This document shows, piece after piece, positions 44,059 through 52,109 of a stretch of 58,529 nucleotides of DNA. Location of the stretch: contig JANYHV010000185.1 of the NCBI GenBank assembly GCA_025362195.1, forward strand, positions 1 to 58,529, in the 5' to 3' direction. This DNA is from Fimbriiglobus sp. (GTDB lineage Bacteria > Planctomycetota > Planctomycetia > Gemmatales > Gemmataceae). Position numbers and translations under genes: made by a program. The notes beneath the pieces are model-generated. The model was not told the origin of the DNA. It ran no database searches and saw nothing but the letters and a program-made list of their open reading frames with translations. How positions within the stretch are numbered: the first letter of the stretch is position 1; each line of letters begins with the position of its first letter.

Positions 44059-44758
44059 GGTGCCCCTCCGTATCGCAGGTGACCTAAAGGTCCGCCGGCT
44101 CTTCGCCGGCTATTCGTCAAAGACTGCGGCCGATTTGACGGGCCGCAAAACTGTCAGGATTTCTTCATGGGCCGTTCGGCCGGCGGGTTCAACTGGTACT
44201 GAGACATACACCCCGCCCGCCCAGTTCCTTACCCCGTCGCCCCATTCACCGGTCACTCATTGCTAGTCGGCGGGTTGAGCTTGCGGCCACGGGTGCCATC
44301 GAGTACACCTTGCCTCACCGACCAACTCGGTGCAAACCGCGTGGCCGGTTGTCGTGAGTCGAAGCAAGCACTGTGCCAAAGTGTCCTTCGCCCCGCCGGC
44401 TTGCCGCGTTTGCGGCTTAAACTCCTTGAAATCCAGGGTTTCCGTCGGTCGAGATTCTCGCCGCACTTGGCAAGTCCGGTGGCCGTGTGTAGTGCAGTCG
44501 GTAAGTCTGACTGCCGGGTCTGGCGGCGTCGCCCAGTTTTACCCGGCCACCGAGCGAACTTGCAATCCGCGTAGCAACTCTGCCCCAACGACGTTGCAAT
44601 CCCACCTCTCGTTTGCGCTCGCCCAAACCCGCCCGTCGCACCGGCTTACCACCGGAACCGTTCATTTCCTCAAGTTTGCGCCCAATCCGGTCGGGAGGTC
44701 GGATAAAATCGCCACGACTCGCCTCCCCACGCGGCCCCACCCGGAAACCTTGGCACCG
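44059..44758. other. 700-base intergenic region between two divergent genes
   Basis: This stretch holds promoters for the sigma-factor gene (minus) and the hypothetical gene at 44759 (plus). Short ORFs in it (for example 44253-44588 minus and 44260-44574 plus) have no recognisable domain or ribosome-binding site and I treat them as chance. A gccggc...gccggc hairpin lies near 44096-44112 in the sigma-factor leader. GATAAAAT near 44702 could be a -10 for the plus-strand gene. No tRNA or rRNA was seen. Confidence 0.5.
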
Positions 44759-46096
44759 ATGAAACATCCCTTCGTTTCAGTCGCCGTCCTGCCAGTATTT
44801 TGGGCGTGTGCCATCTCGGCAGGGTCGATTTTCGCGCAGGCCAAGCCGGTCGAAAAGCACTCGCTCTACGAAGACTTCAAATCCCAGTCGCCAGTCCGCG
44901 TCGAGATTCAGACGACGCTCGGCGGCCGGCTTGCCATCCCGGACCGGGGGAACGAGCGCGGCGGCAAGCCGCAACTCGTGACAGTTACGGGGACTGCGAA
45001 GCTCGTCTACGAGGAAGTTTTGTTGCCCCGGGACGCCGAGGGCAACCTGGTGGCGGTGCGGCAGTACCGCGAGGTCGATTTCCGCCGCCGCCTGGGGGAC
45101 ATCGATCAGAAGGCCGAGGTTCGCGCCGCCGTGCGCCGGATGGTCGTCGTGCGGAGTGACGCGGGCAAAAAGGTCCCCTTCTCGCCCGACGGCCCGCTGA
45201 CCCTCGCCGAGATCGACGTCGTCCGCAACGATCTGTTTTCGCCGGCGCTCGTCACCGGACTGTTGCCGAAGCAACCGGCCGGGGTCGGCAACCGCTGGCC
45301 CGCCTCGACCCAGGCCGTCACCGAACTGACGGACTACGCGGCGGTGGAAAAGAACGAACTCGTCGTCGAACTCGTCGCCTTCGTGACGCTGGACAATCGC
45401 CGGCACGCCAAGTTGGCGATCGACGGCGAAGTCCGCGGTCAAGGGGAGGACGGCTTCGGGATCCAAACCTTTGCCGGCACCGCCTACTTCGACACCGACC
45501 GCAAGATGTTGGTCGCTCTCAACCTGTCGGCGAAAAATCAGCTCCTCGGCCCTGACGGCAAGACGGTCAACGGCGAGGTCGCCGGCACCTTCGTCGTCAA
45601 GCGGTCCCCGGCCGCGGCCGACGAGTTGACCGGCGACAAGCTCAAGGCGGTCGAGACGAAGCCGACCGACGCCACGACCCGGTTGCTGTTCGACGACGCG
45701 GCCTTCGGGCTGACCTTCACCTACCCGCGGCGGTGGCGGCTCGGCACCGTCGGCGAGCACCGGCTGACCGTCAACGAGGCGGCGGGCGCGGCCGGCATCC
45801 AGGTCACCCGCGTCGGCCCGACGGACACGACGATCGCCAAGCAGTTCGACGAGGCCAAGGCGTTCGTCGCCCGGCAGAAGTGGACGCTCACCAGTGCGCC
45901 CGAGCCGAAGGCGGGGGACGACCGGTTCACGCTCGAAGTCGCGTCCGATACCGGCGACAAGTTGCGGCTCGACTACCGCCTCGTGGCGTCGGCCGACGGC
46001 GTCGCCGTGTTGAGTGCCCGCGTGGCGGTCGAGAAGCAGGCCGAGTTGCTGCCGCAGGTCGAGTCGATCTTCGCCAGCGTGAAAGTGTTGAAGTAG
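44759..46096 (+). CDS. Secreted protein of unknown function
   Basis: A 445-residue protein with a signal peptide (VAVLPVFWACAISAGSIFAQ) and a mostly beta-rich body. Residues about 325-440 (FGLTFTYPRRWRLGTVGEHR onwards) resemble PsbP/DcrB-like domains that begin with a Phe-Tyr-Pro-x-x-W motif. The N-terminal part, with YREVDFRRRLGDIDQKAEVR and LVYEEVLL, is unfamiliar. The ATG at 44759 gives the signal peptide; the 588-residue track ORF is read-through. It lies 36 bases before the MFS gene on the same strand. Function unknown. Confidence 0.82.
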   Translation: MKHPFVSVAVLPVFWACAISAGSIFAQAKPVEKHSLYEDFKSQSPVRVEIQTTLGGRLAIPDRGNERGGKPQLVTVTGTAKLVYEEVLLPRDAEGNLVAVRQYREVDFRRRLGDIDQKAEVRAAVRRMVVVRSDAGKKVPFSPDGPLTLAEIDVVRNDLFSPALVTGLLPKQPAGVGNRWPASTQAVTELTDYAAVEKNELVVELVAFVTLDNRRHAKLAIDGEVRGQGEDGFGIQTFAGTAYFDTDRKMLVALNLSAKNQLLGPDGKTVNGEVAGTFVVKRSPAAADELTGDKLKAVETKPTDATTRLLFDDAAFGLTFTYPRRWRLGTVGEHRLTVNEAAGAAGIQVTRVGPTDTTIAKQFDEAKAFVARQKWTLTSAPEPKAGDDRFTLEVASDTGDKLRLDYRLVASADGVAVLSARVAVEKQAELLPQVESIFASVKVLK

Positions 46097-46132
46097 CCTA
46101 CCTCCGGTGCGTTCCGTCAGGACAGTTCGAGT

Positions 46133-47401
46133 ATGGCGGCACGGGTTCCGGGTTCGGCGTGGCTCGTGGTCGCCGCCGGGGTGACGGTCAACTTGTGCCT
46201 CGGCGTGCTGTACGCCTGGAGCGTCTGGAAGGCGACCCTCGTCGCCACGGCCGACCACCCCGCCGGCACGCCGATGTCCGGCTTGAACGCCGGGTGGACG
46301 TACCTGTCCCAGGGCGAGGCGACCTGGGCGTATGCCGTGTGCGGGTTCACCTTCGCGCTGACGATGATCCCCGGCGGCCGCCTCCAGGACCGGTACGGGC
46401 CACGCGCCGGGGCGGCGGTCGCCGCGGTCGCGCTGGCGCTCGGCTGCCTGGTCGCCGGGTTCGCGCAGAGCTTCGCCGGCCTGGTCGTCGGCTTCGGCCT
46501 GTTGGGCGGCGTCGGCATGGGCTTCGGGTACGCCGCAGCGACCCCGGCGGCGGTCAAGTGGTTCGGCCGCGAACGCCGCGGGCTGATCGTCGGCCTGGTC
46601 GTCGCCGGGTACGGGGCCGCCGCGGTCTACATCGCCCCGCTGGCCAGCACGCTCATCGCCGGGTACGGCCTGACGGTCAGCTTCGTCGCCCTGGGCGTCG
46701 CCTTCGGCGTCGTCATCCTGACGGCAAGTCTGTTCCTCAAAACCCCGCCGCCGGGGTACGCCGCGCCGAGTGTCACCCCACTGACACCGACGACCGCCGG
46801 CCGGGACTTCACGACCCGGGAGATGCTCGGGACGTGGCAGTATTACGCGCTGGTGCTGCTGTTCATCGGGTCGGCGCAGTCGGGCCTGTTGGTCATCGCC
46901 GACGCCACGCCGATCTTGAAGAGCGCGGCGAAGGACGTGCCGTTCCTGGTCGAGAACGCCTGGCTGCTGGCCTGCTTCGGCGGGTTCGTCAACGCCTCCG
47001 GCCGGGTCGGCACCGGGGGTTACTCCGACCGCCTCGGCCGCGTCAACGCCTACACGGTCAACGGCCTGCTCGCCGTCGTCTGCCTGCTCGCCACCCCGGC
47101 GGTGATCGAGGCCCGGAACGTGCCGCTCCTGTTCCTCGTCGTCGGCGTGGCCTTCTGGCAGTACGGCGGCGGGCTGTCGCTGTTGCCGGCGCTGACGGCC
47201 GACTTCTTCGGGGCGAAGAACCTGGGCACGAACTACGGGTTCGTCTTCCTCGGCTGGGGCCTCGCCTTCTTCGGCCCGCAACTGGCGGCGGAACTGCGGA
47301 CCGTCACCGGCCGCGCCGACCTGCCCTTCTACCTGAGCGCCGCCGTCCTGGCCGCCGCCGTCACCGTCAGCCGGTTCGTCCGCCGCCCGCCGACCCGTTG
47401 A
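46133..47401 (+). CDS. MFS transporter, oxalate/formate antiporter (OFA) type
   Basis: A 422-residue membrane protein with twelve predicted helices. The N-terminal helix VVAAGVTVNLCLGVLYAWSV, the loop motif GGRLQDRYGPRAGAAVAAVA, GLLGGVGMGFGYAAATPAAV and the central loop KWFGRERRGLIVGLVVAGYG are typical of the OFA family of major facilitator proteins. It probably exchanges or imports a small carboxylate across the inner membrane. Substrate cannot be told from sequence. It lies 36 bases after the hypothetical gene and may share its transcript. Confidence 0.9.
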   Translation: MAARVPGSAWLVVAAGVTVNLCLGVLYAWSVWKATLVATADHPAGTPMSGLNAGWTYLSQGEATWAYAVCGFTFALTMIPGGRLQDRYGPRAGAAVAAVALALGCLVAGFAQSFAGLVVGFGLLGGVGMGFGYAAATPAAVKWFGRERRGLIVGLVVAGYGAAAVYIAPLASTLIAGYGLTVSFVALGVAFGVVILTASLFLKTPPPGYAAPSVTPLTPTTAGRDFTTREMLGTWQYYALVLLFIGSAQSGLLVIADATPILKSAAKDVPFLVENAWLLACFGGFVNASGRVGTGGYSDRLGRVNAYTVNGLLAVVCLLATPAVIEARNVPLLFLVVGVAFWQYGGGLSLLPALTADFFGAKNLGTNYGFVFLGWGLAFFGPQLAAELRTVTGRADLPFYLSAAVLAAAVTVSRFVRRPPTR

Positions 47402-47793
47402 GTGCGCCCGGCGGCTTGAGCGGACTTCAAGTTTGAGAAGCGGGTTCCCCCCGTGCCGCCGCGACAGGTCGCCCGCGTGACTCCCGCGCGCCTCGGCGAA
47501 CACCCAATTCGCCGCCAGGCCCACGGATGCCTCCGCCGCAGGCGACTCTTGTTAGCCCCTCGCTCGCGCGTCGGGCTAACAAAAGTCGCCTGCGGCGGGG
47601 CCGAAAACCTTGGCGAAACCGGTGGTACTCGAACTCTGCTCCAGGCGGTCAATCGCTGCCGCGGGTCTCGCCGCCGGCGGGGGTCACGGCGGACGACGAT
47701 GGGGTCGATCGCTCCGCGTGGGACTTGCCGTTGACCCTGACTTCTCGCCGGGGTATTCGCGCGGCGTTCGCACTGGTTCGTGGGGGATTTGGC
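47402..47793. other. Intergenic region containing a REP-like palindrome
   Basis: About 390 bases between the MFS gene and the HEAT lipoprotein gene. It holds the palindrome at 47533-47598. I saw no gene; the ORF-track start at 47527 runs through the palindrome and gives a basic, low-complexity N-terminus with no signal, so I rejected it. A GTG start with ribosome-binding site lies at its right end. Confidence 0.55.
47533..47598. repeat. REP-like palindromic element
   Basis: Arms of 26 bases at 47533-47558 and 47573-47598 are reverse complements at 25 of 26 positions (ccgccgcaggcgact... against ...agtcgcctgcggcgg), with a 14-base loop (ctcgctcgcgcgtc). The core GTTAGCCC...GGGCTAAC is of the type found scattered in Gemmata-like intergenic DNA as I recall. 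It may end the MFS transcript, or be a mobile palindrome. Confidence 0.85.
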
Positions 47794-48678
47794 GTGACAC
47801 GGTTGCTTGCGATGCTCGTGCTCGGGTCGGCTACGCTCTCGGGCGGGTGCGCCTCGACCTGGGACGCGGTGTCCAGCCGGCGCTTCCGCGAGAAGCCGTT
47901 CGGCACCATGTTCAAGAAGGACGAAGACGCCCTCACGACCCTGCGCGGCGCGGGGCCGGAGATGGGCGACGAGCGGGCGCGGGCCTTCCAGCGGCTCAAA
48001 GAACCGGCCAAGACCGGGCTCGGCGACGCGGCCCAGGACGAGGCCCTGCAACTCCTCTCGGACGCCGCCACCAAGGACTCCAGCGCCTTCGTCCGGGTGT
48101 GCGCCATCGACGCCCTCGGCCGCTTCCAGGACCCGCGGGCGGCGGAGGTTCTGGGCAACGCCTACCGGTACGCTGCGGGCAAGCCGATCCCGACCACGGC
48201 CGCGGCCGGCGGGGTCGTCCCGGCGTCGGCCGAGGCGAAACCGCTCGACCTGGCGGCCCTGTACGGGGCCAAGGGGTTCGCCCCGGACCAGGTGGCCAAC
48301 ATCCGCTGCCGGGCGATCGAGGGCCTGGCGGCGACGAACAAACCCGAGGCCGTCGTCTTCCTGGCCCGCGTGGCCGAGGGCAAGGAGTTCGGCGTGAACG
48401 AGGACCCGGCCGGCCGCGACTACGCCCGGCAACGCGCCGTGGACGGCCTGGGCAAGATTCGCACCAAGGAGGCGGTCGTCGCGCTGAACAAGGTGCTCGC
48501 GGCCGAGAGCGGCCGGGACGTGGCCCTGGCGAGTCTCGCGCACCAGGGCTTGAAGGGGCTGACCGGCAAGACCGCGCCGGCCCGGCCGGAGGAGTGGGAC
48601 GCCATCGTCCAGGCCGGCGTCGAAGTCGTCCCGGCCCCGAGCGCCGTCCAGCGGGCGATTGCCGAAGTCATCGACTGA
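47794..48678 (+). CDS. HEAT-repeat lipoprotein (GTG start)
   Basis: A 294-residue protein with a short signal and lipobox (AMLVLGSATLSGGCAS) then HEAT/PBS-type helical repeats, such as VRVCAIDALGRFQDPRAAEV, IRCRAIEGLAATNKPEAVVF and ARQRAVDGLGKIRTKEAVVA. HEAT solenoids bind other proteins. The lipidated Cys suggests membrane anchoring. The GTG at 47794 has GGGGGA seven bases upstream and yields the signal directly; the track start 47527 does not. It lies 81 bases before the DUF4013 gene on the same strand. Confidence 0.8.
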   Translation: MTRLLAMLVLGSATLSGGCASTWDAVSSRRFREKPFGTMFKKDEDALTTLRGAGPEMGDERARAFQRLKEPAKTGLGDAAQDEALQLLSDAATKDSSAFVRVCAIDALGRFQDPRAAEVLGNAYRYAAGKPIPTTAAAGGVVPASAEAKPLDLAALYGAKGFAPDQVANIRCRAIEGLAATNKPEAVVFLARVAEGKEFGVNEDPAGRDYARQRAVDGLGKIRTKEAVVALNKVLAAESGRDVALASLAHQGLKGLTGKTAPARPEEWDAIVQAGVEVVPAPSAVQRAIAEVID

Positions 48679-48759
48679 TCGTTCCGAACGGCGTAGTGTA
48701 GCGGGGCGTCGCGGCCGTCGCCGCGGGCAGTCGCCCCTTTTCAGCGTGTGGTCCCCGGC

Positions 48760-49458
48760 ATGATTTACGGCAAGCCCTACACCTACTTCCTCAACCGCGA
48801 GGGCGGCACCAAGGGCCTCCTCTTCGGCTGCCTGATCCTGCTCCTGCCGGTCGTCGGGCCGATGGTCTTCATGGGCTACCAGGCCGAGGTGACCGAAGAC
48901 CTCGAGCGCGACCCGGACATTTTGGACCACGACCCGTTCGACCTGAAGCACTTCTCCCGCTACCTGACCCGCGGCGTCTGGCCGTTCCTGATGAGCCTGA
49001 TCGTCCAGGCGATCATGATGATCTTCATGGCCGTGGCGATCGCCGCGGCGGTCGGAGTCGGCTACGCGGCGCAGAATTTCCTCGTCGGGTACGCCTCGTT
49101 CTACCTGTTCCTCATCCCGGTGACGTTCATTGCCACCCTGTTCTCGCTGCCGCTGATGCTGCACGTCCAACTGGCCGGCAAATTGCGCGTCGGCGCGGCG
49201 TTCGCCTTCTCGTCGCGCTTCCTGGGCAAGCTCTGGGGCCAGTGTCTCGTCACGCTCTTCGTCCACATGCTCATCAGCTCGCTGATCGGGATGGCGGGTT
49301 ACGCCATGTGCTGCGTCGGCATCATCCCGGCGCTCGTCATCATCAGCATGGCCCAGGACCACCTGTCGGTCCAACTCTACCGCATCTACCTGGCCGAGGG
49401 CGGCGACCCGGTCGGCAGCGCCGCCGAGATCGCCGAGTACGACGACGACGACCACTAA
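48760..49458 (+). CDS. DUF4013 family membrane protein
   Basis: A 232-residue protein with about five membrane helices: GLLFGCLILLLPVVGPMVFM, FLMSLIVQAIMMIFMAVAIA, ASFYLFLIPVTFIATLFSLP, SLIGMAGYAMCCVGIIPALV and others. The pattern, with an early GYxxE turn and a long acidic loop, matches DUF4013, an uncharacterised family. I prefer the ATG at 48760; a GTG at 48748 is the alternative. The C-terminus is acidic (EYDDDDH). Function unknown. Confidence 0.78.
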   Translation: MIYGKPYTYFLNREGGTKGLLFGCLILLLPVVGPMVFMGYQAEVTEDLERDPDILDHDPFDLKHFSRYLTRGVWPFLMSLIVQAIMMIFMAVAIAAAVGVGYAAQNFLVGYASFYLFLIPVTFIATLFSLPLMLHVQLAGKLRVGAAFAFSSRFLGKLWGQCLVTLFVHMLISSLIGMAGYAMCCVGIIPALVIISMAQDHLSVQLYRIYLAEGGDPVGSAAEIAEYDDDDH

Positions 49459-49468
49459 CCGGCGACGC

Positions 49469-49632
49469 CTACTTCAACTCCTTGACGCGGACGTTGCGGT
49501 CGCGGACGAACTGCGCAGGAACAGCCCACTGTTCGGCCCGAAGTCGCCGGACCGCTTCTCGGTGATGATGATGCCGCCGTTCCCGGGCACGTCCAGCGAC
49601 TTCCCGCCGAAGATTTTGACGAGTTGGTTCAA
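49469..49632 (-). pseudogene. 3' remnant of a minus-strand gene, frameshifted
   Basis: The minus strand reads NQLVKIFGGKSLDVPGNGGI, then IITEKRSGDFGPNSGLFL, in one frame, and FVRDRNVRVKELK to a stop at 49469 in another. Together these look like the end of one real protein broken by a frameshift. The DNA is GC-rich, like the host. The remnant is cut on its 5' side by the AT-rich TA-like pair. I do not recognise the family. Confidence 0.35.
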
Positions 49633-49987
49633 AACTCGGGATCAGTTTGAAGTGTGGGGTCAGGCGAAGAAGTTGATGTTTTGGGATCAACGTCACACCT
49701 ACCCGCCGGGGGTCTTGTGCGACTGCACGTACGAGGCAATCAAGGAGATCACTAACGTCAAGGTTTATGAAATGCGTCTCGACGGTACGATCGGCGGCCA
49801 GTGTAATATTCGAGTCGTGTTCTTGGAACCTCCGCAGGACTGGGTCCCCCTCACACGGTTTCGAAGCGCGCTGAGAAACGTCTGGCTGCTAGAAATTATA
49901 CCCAAGCGGCGCGACAATTGGACGACGAACGATTTGAACCGCTTCCGCGGCACGTCACTGATCGTCCAGCAAAAGCTTCACGAATAG
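49616..49987 (+). CDS. Possible toxin of a type II toxin-antitoxin pair (RelE/HigB-like size and context)
   Basis: About 123 residues from a TTG at 49616 (LTSWFKTRDQFEVWGQAKKL onwards). The longest track ORF begins at 49562, but its first part overlaps the remnant on the other strand and has poor composition. The region VKVYEMRLDGTIGGQCNIRV followed by WLLEIIPKRRDNWTTNDLNR recalls small basic ribonuclease toxins, but I cannot name the family. It is followed 36 bases later by an XRE-type gene. The coding DNA is much less GC-rich than the surroundings (28 of 60 bases on the line at 49621), a sign of transfer. The start is uncertain. Confidence 0.5.
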   Translation: MTSWFKTRDQFEVWGQAKKLMFWDQRHTYPPGVLCDCTYEAIKEITNVKVYEMRLDGTIGGQCNIRVVFLEPPQDWVPLTRFRSALRNVWLLEIIPKRRDNWTTNDLNRFRGTSLIVQQKLHE

Positions 49988-50023
49988 TCGGGTAAGAAAT
50001 ACTAGAAACCCAGGGGGGCGGTG

Positions 50024-50545
50024 ATGAAGACATCGATTGTTAACAATGGACAGCACGCACAAAGCCAACGCCGTCACGCATTGGAGATCGCGGCCCCCAT
50101 TGTCCTTGCAATGAAAGGGTGCAGCCCCGAGTTGCGTGACGCGGCCTACGAACTTTTCAAAGATCTGCAAAGTGGTGAACTGGATGAATACGAGTTGGAG
50201 GCTACCAAGGCTCTGATCGCAGACATCCTTGATCCCGACGGGGATGACAGTGAACTCTACGGCCTGGATTCGGAGGAGGTCGAGAGGCTCGAAGCCTTGA
50301 CCGACCCGGATGCCGCGACCATTACGGCCGAGATGGACCGCGAGGAGGCGACCTTCGCCGAGCGCTTGCAAGCTTTGCTGACGGCGAAAAACATGACGCA
50401 GGCGGACCTCGCGGCCAAGGTCGGCGTCGGCCAGCCGGCGATTTCGATGATGCTGAACCGCGTCTGCCGGCCGCAACGCAAAACAGTCGAGAAAATCGCC
50501 ACCGCTCTCGGCGTCACGCCCGAAGAGTTGTGGCCGACGCCTTGA
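50024..50545 (+). CDS. XRE-family HTH protein, likely antitoxin partner
   Basis: A 173-residue protein. The C-terminal 60 residues form a Cro/C1-type HTH: LLTAKNMTQADLAAKVGVGQ, then PAISMMLNRVCRPQRKTVEK and IATALGVTPEELW. The N-terminal 110 residues are acidic and helical and may hold the toxin-binding part. A GGGGGGCGG tract lies upstream of ATG 50024 (a GTG at 50021 is the alternative). The order, toxin then antitoxin, matches HigBA/RelBE-reversed systems. The antitoxin would bind the operon promoter. Confidence 0.78.
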   Translation: MKTSIVNNGQHAQSQRRHALEIAAPIVLAMKGCSPELRDAAYELFKDLQSGELDEYELEATKALIADILDPDGDDSELYGLDSEEVERLEALTDPDAATITAEMDREEATFAERLQALLTAKNMTQADLAAKVGVGQPAISMMLNRVCRPQRKTVEKIATALGVTPEELWPTP

Positions 50546-50549
50546 CTCC

Positions 50550-51398
50550 TTACGCCACGAACTCGACGGCCGTCGGGGTCGGGATGATGCCGGCGGCGTG
50601 GCCGGCGTCGAGGAGGGCTTTCACCGCCTTCCGGCCGCGGTCGCCGTAGTCCAGCGTCCACTCGTTGACGTACATGCCGACGAACTTGTCCGCCAGCGTC
50701 ACGTCCATGTCGCGGGCGTACTGCAAGGCGTACTGAAGGGCGTCGGCGCGGTGGTCGAGGGAGTACTGGATGCTCTGCTTGATGAGCTTGCTGACCCGCT
50801 GCATCGTCTCGGTGCCGAGGTCCTTGCGGACGACGTTGCCGCCCAACGGCAGCGGCAGGCCGGTGCGGTCTTGCCACCAGACGCCGAGATCGACGACGAG
50901 GTGCAGGCCCTGGTTCTGGAAAGTGAGCTGGCCCTCGTGGATGATGAGGCCGGCGTCGAACTTCCCGGACTGCACGGCCGGGATGATCTCGTCGAACGGG
51001 ATCACGCCGAAGGTCAGCTTGTCGGCCGCGCCCATCGAGGCGTAGAGCAGTTTCAGCGTGAGAAACGCCGTCGTCAGCGTGCCGGGGACGGCGATCTTGA
51101 TGGCCGGTAGATCGCTGACGTTTAGCGGCGTGCGGGCCACGATCATCGGGCCGTAGTGGTCGCCCATGCTGCACCCGCTCGACAGCAGCGCGTACTTGTC
51201 GAGGAGGTAGCTGTACGCGTGGATGCTGACGGCCGAGACTTCCAACTCGCCGTTCATCGCCCGGCGGTTGAGCGTCTCGATGTCCTCCAGTTGGTGGACG
51301 AAGCGGAGGTCGCCCGTGTCGAACTTGTCGTTCGCCAGGGCGTGGAACATGAACGCGTCGTCGGGGTCGGGGGAGTGCCCCACGCGGATCGTCTGCAT
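50550..51398 (-). CDS. mqnD: 1,4-dihydroxy-6-naphthoate synthase (futalosine pathway)
   Basis: A 282-residue protein. The N-terminal IRVGHSPDPDDAFMFHALAN matches the SPxPxDxFxFHAL motif of MqnD. Other family blocks are VSAVSIHAYSYLLDKYALLS, VIPFDEIIPAVQSGKFDAGL and IIHEGQLTFQNQGLHLVVDL with PLPLGGNVVRKDLG. MqnD converts cyclic dehypoxanthine futalosine to 1,4-dihydroxy-6-naphthoate, a step of menaquinone synthesis. No other mqn gene is in the window. Its stop lies only four bases from the stop of the convergent XRE gene. Confidence 0.9.
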   Translation of the reverse strand: MQTIRVGHSPDPDDAFMFHALANDKFDTGDLRFVHQLEDIETLNRRAMNGELEVSAVSIHAYSYLLDKYALLSSGCSMGDHYGPMIVARTPLNVSDLPAIKIAVPGTLTTAFLTLKLLYASMGAADKLTFGVIPFDEIIPAVQSGKFDAGLIIHEGQLTFQNQGLHLVVDLGVWWQDRTGLPLPLGGNVVRKDLGTETMQRVSKLIKQSIQYSLDHRADALQYALQYARDMDVTLADKFVGMYVNEWTLDYGDRGRKAVKALLDAGHAAGIIPTPTAVEFVA

Positions 51399-51413
51399 GA
51401 CTGCTCCAGGTTC

Positions 51414-52109
51414 CTACTCGGCTAACACGTCGCTCGGCCGGCCGCTCGACACGATGCGGCCGGCGACCATCTTATGGGCGACCGTCGCCTCGCGGGCCAG
51501 GTCCATGTCGTGGGTCACGACGACCATCGTCTGGCCCCGCGCCGCCAGGTCGCGGATCACGGCCAGGACTTCGCGGGCCATGACCGGGTCGAGGGCACTC
51601 GTCGGTTCGTCGAAGAGGATCGCCCGTGGGCTAACCGCCAGGGTCCGGGCGATGGCAACTCGCTGTTGTTGGCCGCCCGAAAGCTGCGCCGGGGTGTGGT
51701 TCGCCTTGTCCGCCAGGCCGACGCGGGCCAGCAACTCGCGGGCGGTCGCCTCGGCCTGGGCCTTCGGCACGCCGAGCGCGTGGACCTGGCCGGCCATGAC
51801 GTTGCCGAGCGCGGACATGTGCGGGAAGAGGTGGAACTGCTGGAAGACCATGCCGACGGCGCGGCGCAGCCCGAGCAGGGCGGCGGTCGGGTGAGGCTGC
51901 CCGCGGGTGCCGTGGAGCGTGTGGCCGAAGGCGGTGACGGTGCCGGCGTCGATGGTTTCGAGGCCGTTGATGCAGCGGAGCAGCGTGCTCTTGCCGCCGC
52001 CGGACGGGCCGACGAGGACGGTCACCTCGCCGACGTTGACCGTCAGGCCGACGCCGCGCAGGATGGGCGTCGTGCCGTGGGACTTGACGAGGTCGGTGAC
52101 GCGGATCAC
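51414..52109 (-). CDS. Polar amino-acid ABC importer, ATP-binding protein (GTG start)
   Basis: A 231-residue protein: Walker A VTVLVGPSGGGKSTLLRCIN, Q-loop VGMVFQQFHLFPHMSALGNV, signature PAQLSGGQQQRVAIARTLAV and Walker B AILFDEPTSALDPVM, as in GlnQ/HisP. It powers uptake with the fused binding/permease protein. The GTG at 52109 overlaps that gene's stop by four bases. The substrate is a polar amino acid by family; which one is unknown. Confidence 0.92.
   Translation of the reverse strand: MIRVTDLVKSHGTTPILRGVGLTVNVGEVTVLVGPSGGGKSTLLRCINGLETIDAGTVTAFGHTLHGTRGQPHPTAALLGLRRAVGMVFQQFHLFPHMSALGNVMAGQVHALGVPKAQAEATARELLARVGLADKANHTPAQLSGGQQQRVAIARTLAVSPRAILFDEPTSALDPVMAREVLAVIRDLAARGQTMVVVTHDMDLAREATVAHKMVAGRIVSSGRPSDVLAE

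Noticed and set aside
44096-44112. gccggctcttcgccggc hairpin before the sigma factor as a riboswitch
   Set aside because: Only a six-base stem, common by chance in this GC-rich DNA, with no wider conserved architecture.
44253-44588. ORFs of 104-116 residues in the 700-base gap
   Set aside because: Overlapping on both strands, no ribosome-binding site or recognisable domain.
44777-47524. Minus-strand ORF of 915 residues
   Set aside because: Antisense to the hypothetical and MFS genes, which have signal peptide and clear family motifs; the antisense protein is Asp/Arg/Gly-rich nonsense.
47527-47793. N-terminal extension of the HEAT lipoprotein from ATG 47527
   Set aside because: Runs through the palindrome and hides the lipoprotein signal; GTG 47794 has a ribosome-binding site.
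47329-49455. Minus-strand ORF of 708 residues
   Set aside because: Shadow of the HEAT and DUF4013 genes; no domain.
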